In this document: in pieces, positions 57,171 to 64,000 of the stretch
Layout: each line of letters starts with the position of its first letter
How positions within the stretch are numbered: the stretch's first letter is position 1
Assembly: GCF_000369625.1 (NCBI RefSeq)
Contig: NZ_KB850113.1
Span: 1,753,152 to 1,817,151, forward strand
Length of the DNA: 64,000 nucleotides
Direction of reading: 5' to 3'
DNA from: Acinetobacter variabilis
GTDB lineage: Bacteria > Pseudomonadota > Gammaproteobacteria > Pseudomonadales > Moraxellaceae
Notes under the pieces: generated by a model
What the model was told of the DNA's origin: nothing
Databases searched by the model: none
Seen by the model: only the letters and a program-made list of their open reading frames with translations
Program-made: the position numbers and the translations under genes

Positions 57171-57701
57171 TTATTGTAACTGTTCCCATTCAATTATAGC
57201 TTGGGCGTGATCACCGATTAGGGTCCATTCACCATCCATGATATTTAGTTGCAGCTGCATGGTACGTTCGCATAACTGTTGTACCGCTTCAGTGCTGGCG
57301 GTTGAAATTTTCCAGACCTCAACATTTGATAAAGTTTTCAATTTGGAATTACGTTTATACCATTCATCAACTGAAGAACCATAAGCAACTACTGCGACCT
57401 GCTTGCAACGCGCACTGGCTTTCTTGACTTTATCTTCGTCAGGAAAACCTACTTCGATCCATTTCAATAATTGGCCAGTCAGGTCTTTTTCCCACAACGC
57501 TGGCTCATCAGTCTCAAACAGGTCTTTGGTAAATTCAAGCGCCTCGCCAGCAAAACGTGCATAAGCCAGAATACGTACCATCAGACGTTCAATGGTTTCC
57601 GAAGGATGCAGCGCCATCGTCAACTGATAGTCTTCATAACGATGGGTATCCATATCGGCAACATTCAAATCTGCCTTATAAATTGTCGCTTTTAACGCCA
57701 T
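57171..57701 (-). CDS. YaeQ-family protein
   Basis: From the ATG at 57701 the protein has 176 residues with YKADLNVADMDTHRYEDYQLTMALHPSETIERLMVRILAY, the YaeQ N-terminal signature. A C-terminal PD-(D/E)XK-like segment (EVGFPDEDKVKKASARCKQVAVVAYG) follows. YaeQ was first linked to RfaH compensation but is now seen as a nuclease-fold protein of unknown function. It lies upstream of the MgtC gene. Confidence 0.88.
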   Translation of the reverse strand: MALKATIYKADLNVADMDTHRYEDYQLTMALHPSETIERLMVRILAYARFAGEALEFTKDLFETDEPALWEKDLTGQLLKWIEVGFPDEDKVKKASARCKQVAVVAYGSSVDEWYKRNSKLKTLSNVEVWKISTASTEAVQQLCERTMQLQLNIMDGEWTLIGDHAQAIIEWEQLQ

Positions 57702-57801
57702 AACACAATCCTCAAATTTGGCGCCTAGCATATAAGATTTATTGATTTTTTGCTGGACAGATTTCGTCTTATCCAGCTATTTTCTACACGCAGATTCGAA
57801 G

Positions 57802-58806
57802 CTATTTTTCCTGATCAATCCGGCATTGCATTAAAGCAGTTTCAAATTCCAGCCAGTCATGTGAAGTCTGGTAAATCACTTCTACCCGGTTATCAATGCC
57901 TTCTTCAGCAGACTGATAATTAAACTGTTCAGGATTGAAATTAAAGCTTTTCCAGCCCTGATTGGTATTAAAAATCCCTTTGATTCTGAGCCAGTCCTGC
58001 TGCTCACAAAGCAAATCCAGCAGATTATAAAAATCAACCTGCCAGCGTTTCGGCAATTTCCAACCTGCCACCTGATAGCCTTGTGCACTTTCAACATAAT
58101 GATAAGGCAACTGATGTACGACAGCCGGCACCTCTCCAGATATTTGGCGCTGTTGCTTGAGCAGTGGCTGGATCTGCCGTGGAGTACCCTGATAATCCTG
58201 TTTGATTTGCTCAATATCCAGCTGTCCGTTTTCTATCATCAGCCAGTGCTGGGCATATGGCTGATACTCAGACTTGAGTTCAGTTAAAGCAACATGATCA
58301 GTTTCAGTCATCAAATCAGCATGGGAAATGACCACTATATTGGCAACTTTCAGCTGATCCGCATACAGGTTCTGATGCGTCCAGTCCCGATCATGTAAAC
58401 GTGAGCCATCCACCACGGTAACCAAAGATTGCATCTTTAAATGACTCTGCCAATGTGGTTCAGTGAGCTGTTCCAGCAGTTGTCCGGGATGTCCGAGTCC
58501 TGTAGGTTCAATAAATAGCCGGTCCGGTTTGGTTTCTGACAATAGCCGGGATAAAGCAATCTGCATCGGCAACTGACTGCTACAACATAAACAGCCACCC
58601 AGCAATTCTTTCACTGCATAGCCCTGATTCTGAGGCAGTAATTGCTGGTCGACGCCAATCTGACCAAATTCATTCATCAGCACAGCCCAGACTTCCTGCT
58701 CCGGTTTCTGGCTCAGTAAATATTTTAATAAAGTGGTTTTACCGGCACCTAAAAATCCGGAAATGATGTGTACAGGAATAGGCTGCTGAGCGGCAAGAAC
58801 TTTCAA
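57802..58806 (-). CDS. COG0523 CobW-like G3E GTPase
   Basis: This 334-residue metallochaperone-type GTPase has Walker A GFLGAGKTTLLK at 17-28 and the metal-binding CxCC-type motif C72-L-C74-C75 (GGCLCC). A C-terminal CobW domain with HQLPYHYVES follows. Members deliver Zn, Co or Ni, and Zur-controlled Zn paralogues are common in Acinetobacter. The usual G4 NKxD is SHADLM here, which may change nucleotide specificity. No Zur-like box is evident upstream. Confidence 0.82.
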   Translation of the reverse strand: MKVLAAQQPIPVHIISGFLGAGKTTLLKYLLSQKPEQEVWAVLMNEFGQIGVDQQLLPQNQGYAVKELLGGCLCCSSQLPMQIALSRLLSETKPDRLFIEPTGLGHPGQLLEQLTEPHWQSHLKMQSLVTVVDGSRLHDRDWTHQNLYADQLKVANIVVISHADLMTETDHVALTELKSEYQPYAQHWLMIENGQLDIEQIKQDYQGTPRQIQPLLKQQRQISGEVPAVVHQLPYHYVESAQGYQVAGWKLPKRWQVDFYNLLDLLCEQQDWLRIKGIFNTNQGWKSFNFNPEQFNYQSAEEGIDNRVEVIYQTSHDWLEFETALMQCRIDQEK

Positions 58807-59197
58807 AATTGATTCTCAAAGATAGAATTAGAAGTAGTAAACCTGACTATTATAGAGCACTGGACTCTTGCAAAAGTGTTCATTTTTTTGGATGAGTAAA
58901 TCCTGTTTATCTCAGTGCAAATAAAAATAACAGTTTGTAGTAAGTACTTTTTAGCCGTTAACTGGTTCACTTAAACGCTATATTTGAAATATTTACACAC
59001 ATTTCCAGCTAAAAATTTCCTATATATTTAACAGAAGAAAACAAATTTCCAGTGATTGTATTTGCTTGGTTAACAGCTTCGTGCGGCTTTTGTTAATTAC
59101 TTTGCTCCGTAAAATTTTCATGCTTAGGATGAATTCCTGCCGGATTGATGTGATGGTCATTCGGCAGTTTATAAATGTAATAAAAAGGATGCTCAAC
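58807..59197. other. 391-bp gap upstream of the small exported protein
   Basis: This is AT-rich, with no convincing open frame. AGCACT...AGTGTT near 58855-58886 is an imperfect repeat followed by a T-run, a possible terminator. The rest is unexplained. Confidence 0.4.
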
Positions 59198-59452
59198 ATG
59201 AAATATGTACAAATCTTACTTGCAACAACGCTTACTGCAGCCGCAGCTACCAGTTTTGCAGCAAACAATACCACTGACACGAAGACCACTGAGGAACAGA
59301 AAGTCACTGTAACAACTCAGGAACTTCCTGCAACGAATAACCCAAATCCGAATGTAACCACGGCTGGACCTGCTGACCAGCCTGCTGCGTCTGAAGCTGC
59401 TACAGAAGACAAAGATGGTAAAAAAACGACTAAGTGGACATCGACTCGTTAA
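59198..59452 (+). CDS. Small exported protein, 84 aa
   Basis: From the ATG at 59198 (AAAAGGA ribosome-binding site) the protein has 84 residues. A Sec signal (MKYVQILLATTLTAAAATSFAA) cleaves near residue 22. The mature part is low-complexity, rich in Thr, Ala, Asn and Pro, and ends KKTTKWTSTR. I do not recognise it. It is likely periplasmic or secreted and unstructured; the frame upstream of this ATG has no start support. A strong terminator follows. Confidence 0.65.
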   Translation: MKYVQILLATTLTAAAATSFAANNTTDTKTTEEQKVTVTTQELPATNNPNPNVTTAGPADQPAASEAATEDKDGKKTTKWTSTR

Positions 59453-59779
59453 TCAGGTTTAAAGCAACATCTCGTGCAGTAAATCTCCAGTAGGTTTGAT
59501 CTATGCTGCCGGATGTAGACTGAGGCTGAATCATGCAACTGCGTGATTCAGCTTTTTTATATGTTATAGGCTGTTCACTATAGCCAAAAATGATCATAGG
59601 ATTCATTCATCTTATGAATAGATTTAAATATTATCATTTATTATCAATAATTTATTAAAATTAAAATCTTTTCAACCAAATCTTTTTGATAGACATAACC
59701 TACTATGGACTAGCTTGTTTAGCGCTATTGATTGTTCCTTAATAGTCTCAATCCTGAATTGATTGAATGGACATTCGCG
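59453..59779. other. 327-bp gap between the small exported protein and the mhpA-like gene
   Basis: The first part holds the terminator at 59521-59559. The rest is very AT-rich, with no credible open frame; only a short stretch before 59780 is open in the hydroxylase frame. A remnant of upstream catabolic genes is not visible. Confidence 0.5.
59521..59559 (+). terminator. Terminator after the small exported protein
   Basis: GCTGAATCA/TGATTCAGC with a T7 run. Confidence 0.85.
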
Positions 59780-60745
59780 ATGAGCAATACAAATTACACC
59801 ACTGAAGTGGCGATTTTGGGTGCTGGCCCGGTAGGCTTAACGATTGCAAACTACCTGAGCAAACCGGAAAATATTGCCAAACTACTATCTAAAGTTTTAC
59901 CAAATACCGATGGAATCGAAGTGATTCGTCAACGTGTCTATACCCACAATGCACATATTGCAGATAAGTTCCGTGCTGACCGTATTCTGCTTTCTGGTGA
60001 TGCTGCACACATCATGCCGGTATGGCAAGGCCAAGGCTATAACAGCGGTATGCGTGATGCCTTTAACCTGGCCTGGAAAGTTGCATTGGTGATCCAGGGT
60101 AAAGCAAGCCATGAATTACTGGACTCTTACCAAGTACAACGTAAGGATCATGCCAAAGCGATGATCGATCTTTCAGTCATGGCAGGCCACGTCCTTGCTC
60201 CACCAAAAAAATGGCAAAGCTTTGTTCGTGACGGTATTGCTTACGCATTGAACTATATCAAGCCAATCAAACAGTACCTGCTGGAAATGCGCTTTAAGCC
60301 TATGCCGAAGTATCATGATGGTGCCCTGCTAGCCAATACTCAAAAAGACTCTCCAGTCGGTAAGATGTTCATTCAGCCGCAGGTGAAACTGGAGTCTGGT
60401 GAAACTTTATTGCTGGATGAAGTGATTGGCAATGACTTCGCCATCATTGCCTGGGGTGTAGATCCGAAATGGGGTTTAAGCAAGCAAACGATACAACAGT
60501 GGAAAAAACTTGGCGTAAAATTTATCGAAGTCATTCCTGCGGTTCAATTGTCTAATCAACATCGTAAGCAATACGAAGATGTGATCACTATTGGTGATAT
60601 CGGTACGGACATCCGTACCTGGTTCGGTAAGACCAAGGACTCTATCGTCATCCTGCGTCCAGACCGCTTCGTGGCTGCCCTAGCAATTCCTCAATCTATG
60701 GAAAGCACAAGTCAGGCGCTATTTAACAAGCTCCATGTCAAATAA
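59780..60745 (+). pseudogene. mhpA: mhpA-like 3-(3-hydroxyphenyl)propionate hydroxylase with internal deletion
   Basis: This is a FAD monooxygenase-like frame of 321 residues, versus about 550 for MhpA. The N-terminal Rossmann loop [18 protein letters not shown] (10-27) passes directly into [15 protein letters not shown], then the FAD-binding [21 protein letters not shown] at about 73-93. About 220 residues, including most of the substrate domain, are missing at S27/K28 without loss of frame. Full MhpA oxidises hydroxyphenylpropionate. Activity is not expected. The protein may still be made. Confidence 0.75.
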
Positions 60746-60756
60746 TTGACCTCAGT

Positions 60757-60785
60757 CAAAAAATCACGTTACGGCGTGGTTTCCT
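60757..60785. terminator. Possible terminator between the mhpA-like and GST genes
   Basis: AAATCACG/CGTGGTTT with G-T pairs and A/T runs on both sides; it fits converging genes. Confidence 0.55.
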
Positions 60786-60806
60786 ATTTATAGATGAACA
60801 TAGAAG

Positions 60807-61424
60807 CTAAGTCCGGTATTGCTCAAACCATGAAATATCTTTGAGAGAATCACGACGCGCCATCTGCTGTAGGAAAGGTTTAAATTCTTCCAACGGCGGC
60901 AAAATTTTTGTACTAATTGCGAAGATCAGACAATAGGCCACATATAAATCTGCAGCAGAAACTTTTTCACCTAAAAGATAAGGCTTGGCCTGCGACAAGC
61001 CTCGTTGAAGAAAATCAAATACCGCGGCTTCGTTACCAAAACTTAAACTGGTTCGGACCTTTTCAATCTGTTCTTAAGATACTTGTAAATTTTTTACATC
61101 AATATATTCAGTCAGTGGCCCATGACAGAAGAAAATCCATTTTAAATAAGCACCACGTCTGGGATCATCTAAAGCGGGTGCCAATCCTTTGTCCTGATAC
61201 TTATCTGCCAGATAGATGATAATAGCCGCCATTTCTGAAATTACGACGCCTTGATCAACCAGACACGGAACTTTACCCATCGGATTGATCTGAAGATATT
61301 CAGGTTGATGCATATCTTTAAAAGGAACTTCCACCTGCTCAAGCTGGTCTTCGATCTGTAGTTCTTTAAGGATGGGCAGCAAGGTCATGCCGCGTGACCG
61401 AGGGTTGTTACAGAGCTTCATCAT
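60807..61424 (-). pseudogene. GST-like isomerase gene with in-frame nonsense codon
   Basis: A single frame from 61424 to 60807 encodes a 205-residue glutathione-transferase-like protein broken only by a TAA at codon 117 (61074-61076). Before it: NNPRSRGMTLLPILKELQIE, with the Gly-binding fold, and PMGKVPCLVDQGVVISEMAAI. After it: EQIEKVRTSLSFGNEAAVF and PYLLGEKVSAADLYVAYCL. A CAA-to-TAA change is the simplest cause. Related GSTs isomerise ring-cleavage products in aromatic pathways. Confidence 0.8.
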
Positions 61425-61485
61425 TCTGCTTCAACCGATTTCTTATTTTTTGAATTTTAGTATAAAGCGATTTTCCTCTGCGATT

Positions 61486-61521
61486 AAAAAGCATGTGCTA
61501 GAGATCATTTCTGTAGCACAT
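61486..61521 (-). terminator. Terminator after the MFS-LysR remnant
   Basis: ATGTGCTA/TAGCACAT with a 13-nt loop and, on the minus strand, a TTTTTAATC tail. It belongs to the LysR tail. Confidence 0.7.
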
Positions 61522-61544
61522 TTCATTTATGGAAGATCAATAAT

Positions 61545-62149
61545 TTACTTAAAAAGGTCTACACAAAACTTTTCTTTGAGCACTTTCAGAATCAGCTCAA
61601 TCGCAGGATGCTGGTTATTTTTAGGGTAACTGACATAGAGAGCAATCATCGGTAAAGGTTCCAGCGTTTTCTTCACCACAATATTATCGCCGAGTAAAGG
61701 AATCACATAAGCGGGTACCAGACTCCAGCCAACCCCCATGCCCTCACCCTTACGAGATTCCGGAATAAACTCATTCGCGACAGGGACGGTGACCGTCGTT
61801 AGGATGCTGAACCAGATCCCATGTAAGAAACGTACTGCCAATAATGACCACATGCTGTCGACTAGCAGATAACTAAAGGCAAACAAGGCAAAAATAACTC
61901 CGGCTCCACGCATTGCCAATTTCTTGCCGAGTTTCTCGATGATCATGCCAGAAAAAGGTCGAACGGCAATTGATGACACTAAGAACAGGGTCAAAGCCAA
62001 ACCTGCTTCTTTGACTGATCCGCCCAGATCTTTATGATATAAACCGGCAGAATGGTCAGTAAGGCAAAGTAATAGATAAACAGGAACAGATTGTTCAATA
62101 AACACAGAACAAAGGAGCGATTCCATAAGCGCTCAGGACTAGCAGACAT
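61545..62149 (-). pseudogene. MFS transporter N-terminus frameshifted and fused to a LysR-regulator tail
   Basis: The ATG at 62149 starts a normal MFS N-terminus (MSASPERLWNRSFVLCLLNN, then FIYYFALLTILPVYI). About 37 codons in, near 62035, one base is missing and the frame moves. The continuing frame (LGGSVKEAGLALTLFLVSS, RPFSGMIIEKLGKK) stays MFS until GEGMGV near 61735. It then becomes GWSLVPAYVIPLLGDN and a LysR-type effector-domain C-terminus to 61545. A deletion must have joined the two genes. Confidence 0.75.
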
Positions 62150-62189
62150 AACACGCAACTTTTAAAATAAATTTAAGAATTGACTAAAC

Positions 62190-62753
62190 TCAGGGAGAAA
62201 TCAAAGCTGGGCTTAAGGCCATATCTACCAGATTCTGGATATATTGATCATCCGGCATGCGGTTGAAGAAAATGATCTGGTAATGAATCGGCCCATATAA
62301 AGTGTCCAGCATCAGATCAAAAGGATAATCCGCACGTAATTCTCCACGTTGAATGGCCTGTTGAATCAATTGATGGGTTTGTTTTCGTCGTGGTAATAGA
62401 TATTGCTGAAAAAAGTCTGCAGCCAGCTCCCGATGATTGGCCATAACGACCAGCAAAGCACGGCCTACCGGATGATTAAGCGCCTGAACTAGCAAAGTTA
62501 GCTGTTGAACCAGATTACTACGCAGGCTCTGTGAAGCATCCAGTTCAAATACCCCTGCTGTACGCTGCTTGAAAGCATCCAGTACCAGTTCAGATTTATG
62601 TTTCCACCAGCGGTAAATCGTAGATTTGCCAACCCCTGCCCGTGCAGCCACATCTTCTATTGTTAGCTGATGATATTCACCTTCTGCTAGTGCATCCGAA
62701 ACTGCTTGCAGAATACTGTGCTGACGCCGTGAACATTTTTCTTCTTCACTCAT
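62190..62753 (-). CDS. TetR-family transcriptional regulator
   Basis: From the ATG at 62753 the protein has 187 residues. The N-terminal helix-turn-helix is LTIEDVAARAGVGKSTIYRWWKHKSEL at about 32-58, and the C-terminal ligand domain has FDLMLDTLYGPIHYQIIFFNRM. It lies next to the broken catabolic cluster and has a 20-bp perfect palindrome 17 bp upstream of its start, the likely autoregulatory operator. The gene itself looks intact. Confidence 0.85.
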   Translation of the reverse strand: MSEEEKCSRRQHSILQAVSDALAEGEYHQLTIEDVAARAGVGKSTIYRWWKHKSELVLDAFKQRTAGVFELDASQSLRSNLVQQLTLLVQALNHPVGRALLVVMANHRELAADFFQQYLLPRRKQTHQLIQQAIQRGELRADYPFDLMLDTLYGPIHYQIIFFNRMPDDQYIQNLVDMALSPALISP

Positions 62754-62770
62754 GCTTAAAACCAAAAAAC

Positions 62771-62790
62771 GAAACGATACGTATCGTTTC
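62771..62790. promoter_or_regulatory. 20-bp perfect palindrome upstream of the TetR gene
   Basis: GAAACGATACGTATCGTTTC is fully self-complementary, 10 bp per arm with no spacer. Its position 17 bp before the ATG fits a TetR autoregulatory operator. Any -10/-35 around it is not clear. Confidence 0.7.
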
Positions 62791-62840
62791 ATATTGGATT
62801 AAAAAAGAAGCTTAAACTAAAGTTGAATGATTTTTTAGGC

Positions 62841-62872
62841 AAAAAAAAGGCCTCACATTGAAGGCCTCTTTA
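62841..62872. terminator. Terminator after the thioesterase
   Basis: AAAGGCCTC/GAGGCCTTT-like stem with an A8 run on the left; on the minus strand this gives a T8 tail. Confidence 0.8.
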
Positions 62873-62894
62873 ATAAGCGAATTAAGTTTAGTAC

Positions 62895-63416
62895 TTAACT
62901 ATGCGCTGATTTTTTATAGATGCTGCATGAAGGATGATGGTTTTCCTGCAGACGGGCAACTTTACGTTGTTCAGCCGCTTCAAAACGGCAACGTTTCCAG
63001 TCATTGTCCAGATTCAGCGGTGGAATCTGTTTAGGCTTACCATTTTCATCAACAGCGACCATCGTGAAGTAGCAACTATTGGTATGGCGTACAGTACGTT
63101 TCTGAATATTTTGTGCTTCTACACGAATACCGATTTCCATTGAAGTACGACCTACATGGTTCACACTTGCCAGGAAAGTCACCAGCTCACCGACATGAAT
63201 TGGTTCTTTGAAATTTACTTTGTCTACAGACAAGGTTACGACATAACTACCCGAATAGCGACTCGCACAAGCATAAGCAACCTGATCCAATAATTTCAGA
63301 ATTGTTCCACCATGTACATTTCCTGAAAAGTTCGCCATATCTGGCGTCATAAGGACCGACATCGTTAACTCTGACTGGTCATCCGATGCTGTTGCAATTT
63401 GATCTAAAGGGGCCAT
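62895..63416 (-). CDS. Acyl-CoA thioesterase (YciA-like hotdog)
   Basis: This 173-residue hotdog-fold enzyme hydrolyses acyl-CoA. The signature NVHGGTILKLLDQVAYACASRYSG at about 33-56 carries the active-site Asp. VDKVNFKEPIHVGELVTFLA and SMEIGIRVEAQN are the remaining strands. It is close to the YciA/ACOT family in length. A C-terminal basic tail of about 30 residues is extra. Confidence 0.88.
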   Translation of the reverse strand: MAPLDQIATASDDQSELTMSVLMTPDMANFSGNVHGGTILKLLDQVAYACASRYSGSYVVTLSVDKVNFKEPIHVGELVTFLASVNHVGRTSMEIGIRVEAQNIQKRTVRHTNSCYFTMVAVDENGKPKQIPPLNLDNDWKRCRFEAAEQRKVARLQENHHPSCSIYKKSAHS

Positions 63417-63731
63417 CGTTTTCTCTGAACTCTTTGAATGACAATGATATAGACCATTATTATAGCGTTTTTGGTCTAAATAAAATGTTCAATTCGGCAA
63501 ATAAACATCATAATTCTTGATATGAAATTTTTCTCCATACAAAAAAAAAGATATTCCTCTGAAGATGCATAAAAATCATCAGAAAGTTATTTTCAGTAAC
63601 TATAAAATAAACAGGAATTTATCTAGTAAATTATTTTCTTGAATCAATGCACTGCAATTAAGAGATTATTTATTAAGCATGCAGAACTCGATTTAAGAGA
63701 ACTGCATGCATTAACAAAAAATAATCTCGAA
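63417..63731. other. 315-bp gap between thioesterase and the 58-aa gene
   Basis: AT-rich; GCATGCAG (63678-63685) and CTGCATGC (63703-63710) form an 8-bp inverted repeat that could end the 58-aa gene on the minus strand, though its T-run is weak. No other feature is seen. Confidence 0.45.
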
Positions 63732-63908
63732 TTAAGCAGGCACCTGTCTCAACATTTCTCGCGCCACATTTTCATAACTTAAAGTCTGCTGGCCATGCAA
63801 TATAGTTTCAACGGTAAAAGAACCATCGAGATGAACTTTAGTTACAGTAAAAATTGTATTTTCAAACTGAGCTAATGTGACTTGCTGGCCAATTTCGATG
63901 TGATTCAT
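63732..63908 (-). CDS. Small conserved-looking protein, 58 aa
   Basis: The frame MNHIEIGQQVTLAQFENTIF... encodes 58 residues with alternating polar/hydrophobic strands (FTVTKVHLDGSFTVETILHG) and a helical end (NVAREMLRQVPA). It looks like a small beta-barrel-like protein. No signal is seen. The ribosome-binding site is weak. I recall similar Acinetobacter hypotheticals, but this is memory only. Confidence 0.5.
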   Translation of the reverse strand: MNHIEIGQQVTLAQFENTIFTVTKVHLDGSFTVETILHGQQTLSYENVAREMLRQVPA

Positions 63909-64000
63909 ATGGCTTTTACATTTATTAATCTATCAATTTTTATTCTGTCATGATCTTCTAAGCTTTTGAACAGTTGTTTAACTTAAGTCTGTGAATAATT

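Noticed and set aside
57752..57777. GCTGGA/TCCAGC hairpin between yaeQ and the COG0523 gene as a terminator
   Set aside because: It lacks a T-run on the minus strand where a terminator would be needed, and the 14-nt loop is loose; left uncalled.

Overview
This window is chromosomal DNA of an Acinetobacter species (Gammaproteobacteria, Moraxellaceae). The AT-rich base composition, an adeIJK-type RND efflux operon, the gene orders coaD-ferredoxin, dnaG, hemA|TPR-lolB-ispE-tRNAGln-prs-rplY-pth, and lineage-typical small proteins all point there. The species cannot be fixed from the sequence alone. Most of the window is conserved housekeeping DNA; accessory or decaying DNA lies at the far left edge, at about 31.1-31.6 kb, and at 59.7-62.8 kb.

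Layout. 1-0.53 kb: the 5' end of a probable IS transposase abuts a truncated KAP-type P-loop NTPase. 0.6-5.0 kb: tRNA-Met, RNase P RNA, a ferredoxin with coaD, smpB, a flavodoxin-like protein, pgeF and rluD. 5.1-15.7 kb: bamD, dnaG, hemA, a TPR protein, lolB, ispE, four tandem tRNA-Gln(TTG) genes, prs, rplY, pth and panD. 15.8-24.1 kb: a DUF2157/GDYXXLXY membrane pair, an FMN riboswitch with ribB, a LysE exporter, a DUF1289 protein, trhO, DedA and small membrane or acidic proteins. 24.5-31.0 kb: rpoD, ybeD-lipB, an SCP2-like protein coupled to an iron alcohol dehydrogenase, and an APC permease. 31.1-40.9 kb: a frameshifted exported-protein gene, trmL, cysG, serS, an RsiV-like lipoprotein, lolA, rpmA-rplU, ispB and a membrane 'SpecificRecomb' protein. 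41.0-47.7 kb: PAP2 phosphatase plus adeIJK behind a promoter covered by a perfect palindrome. 47.8-58.8 kb: two UPF0145 proteins, def, an MHS transporter, an alpha/beta hydrolase, a GNAT protein, a 7TMR-DISM diguanylate cyclase, FKBP, MgtC, YaeQ and a COG0523 GTPase. 59.2-64.0 kb: a small exported protein, the aromatic-catabolism remnant, a TetR regulator with a 20-bp perfect palindrome, an acyl-CoA thioesterase and a 58-aa protein.

How the genes work together. Outer-membrane biogenesis is well represented (bamD, lolA, lolB). So is translation: smpB, pth, serS, trmL, trhO, rluD, rplY, rplU, rpmA, rnpB, def and tRNAs. Cofactor and isoprenoid supply comes from coaD, panD, ribB, hemA, cysG, lipB, ispE and ispB. 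AdeI, AdeJ and AdeK form one tripartite pump, probably cotranscribed with the PAP2 phosphatase.

I do not see a clearly new defence or mobile system. The two most informative observations are: (i) the palindrome between the -35 and -10 boxes of the PAP2-adeIJK promoter, a likely repressor operator; and (ii) a decaying hydroxyphenylpropionate-type catabolic cluster. That cluster shows four independent lesions: an in-frame internal deletion in the mhpA-like hydroxylase, a nonsense codon in a GST-like isomerase, a frameshift in an MFS transporter, and a deletion fusing that transporter to the tail of a LysR regulator. A candidate TetR regulator with its own operator remains intact beside it.
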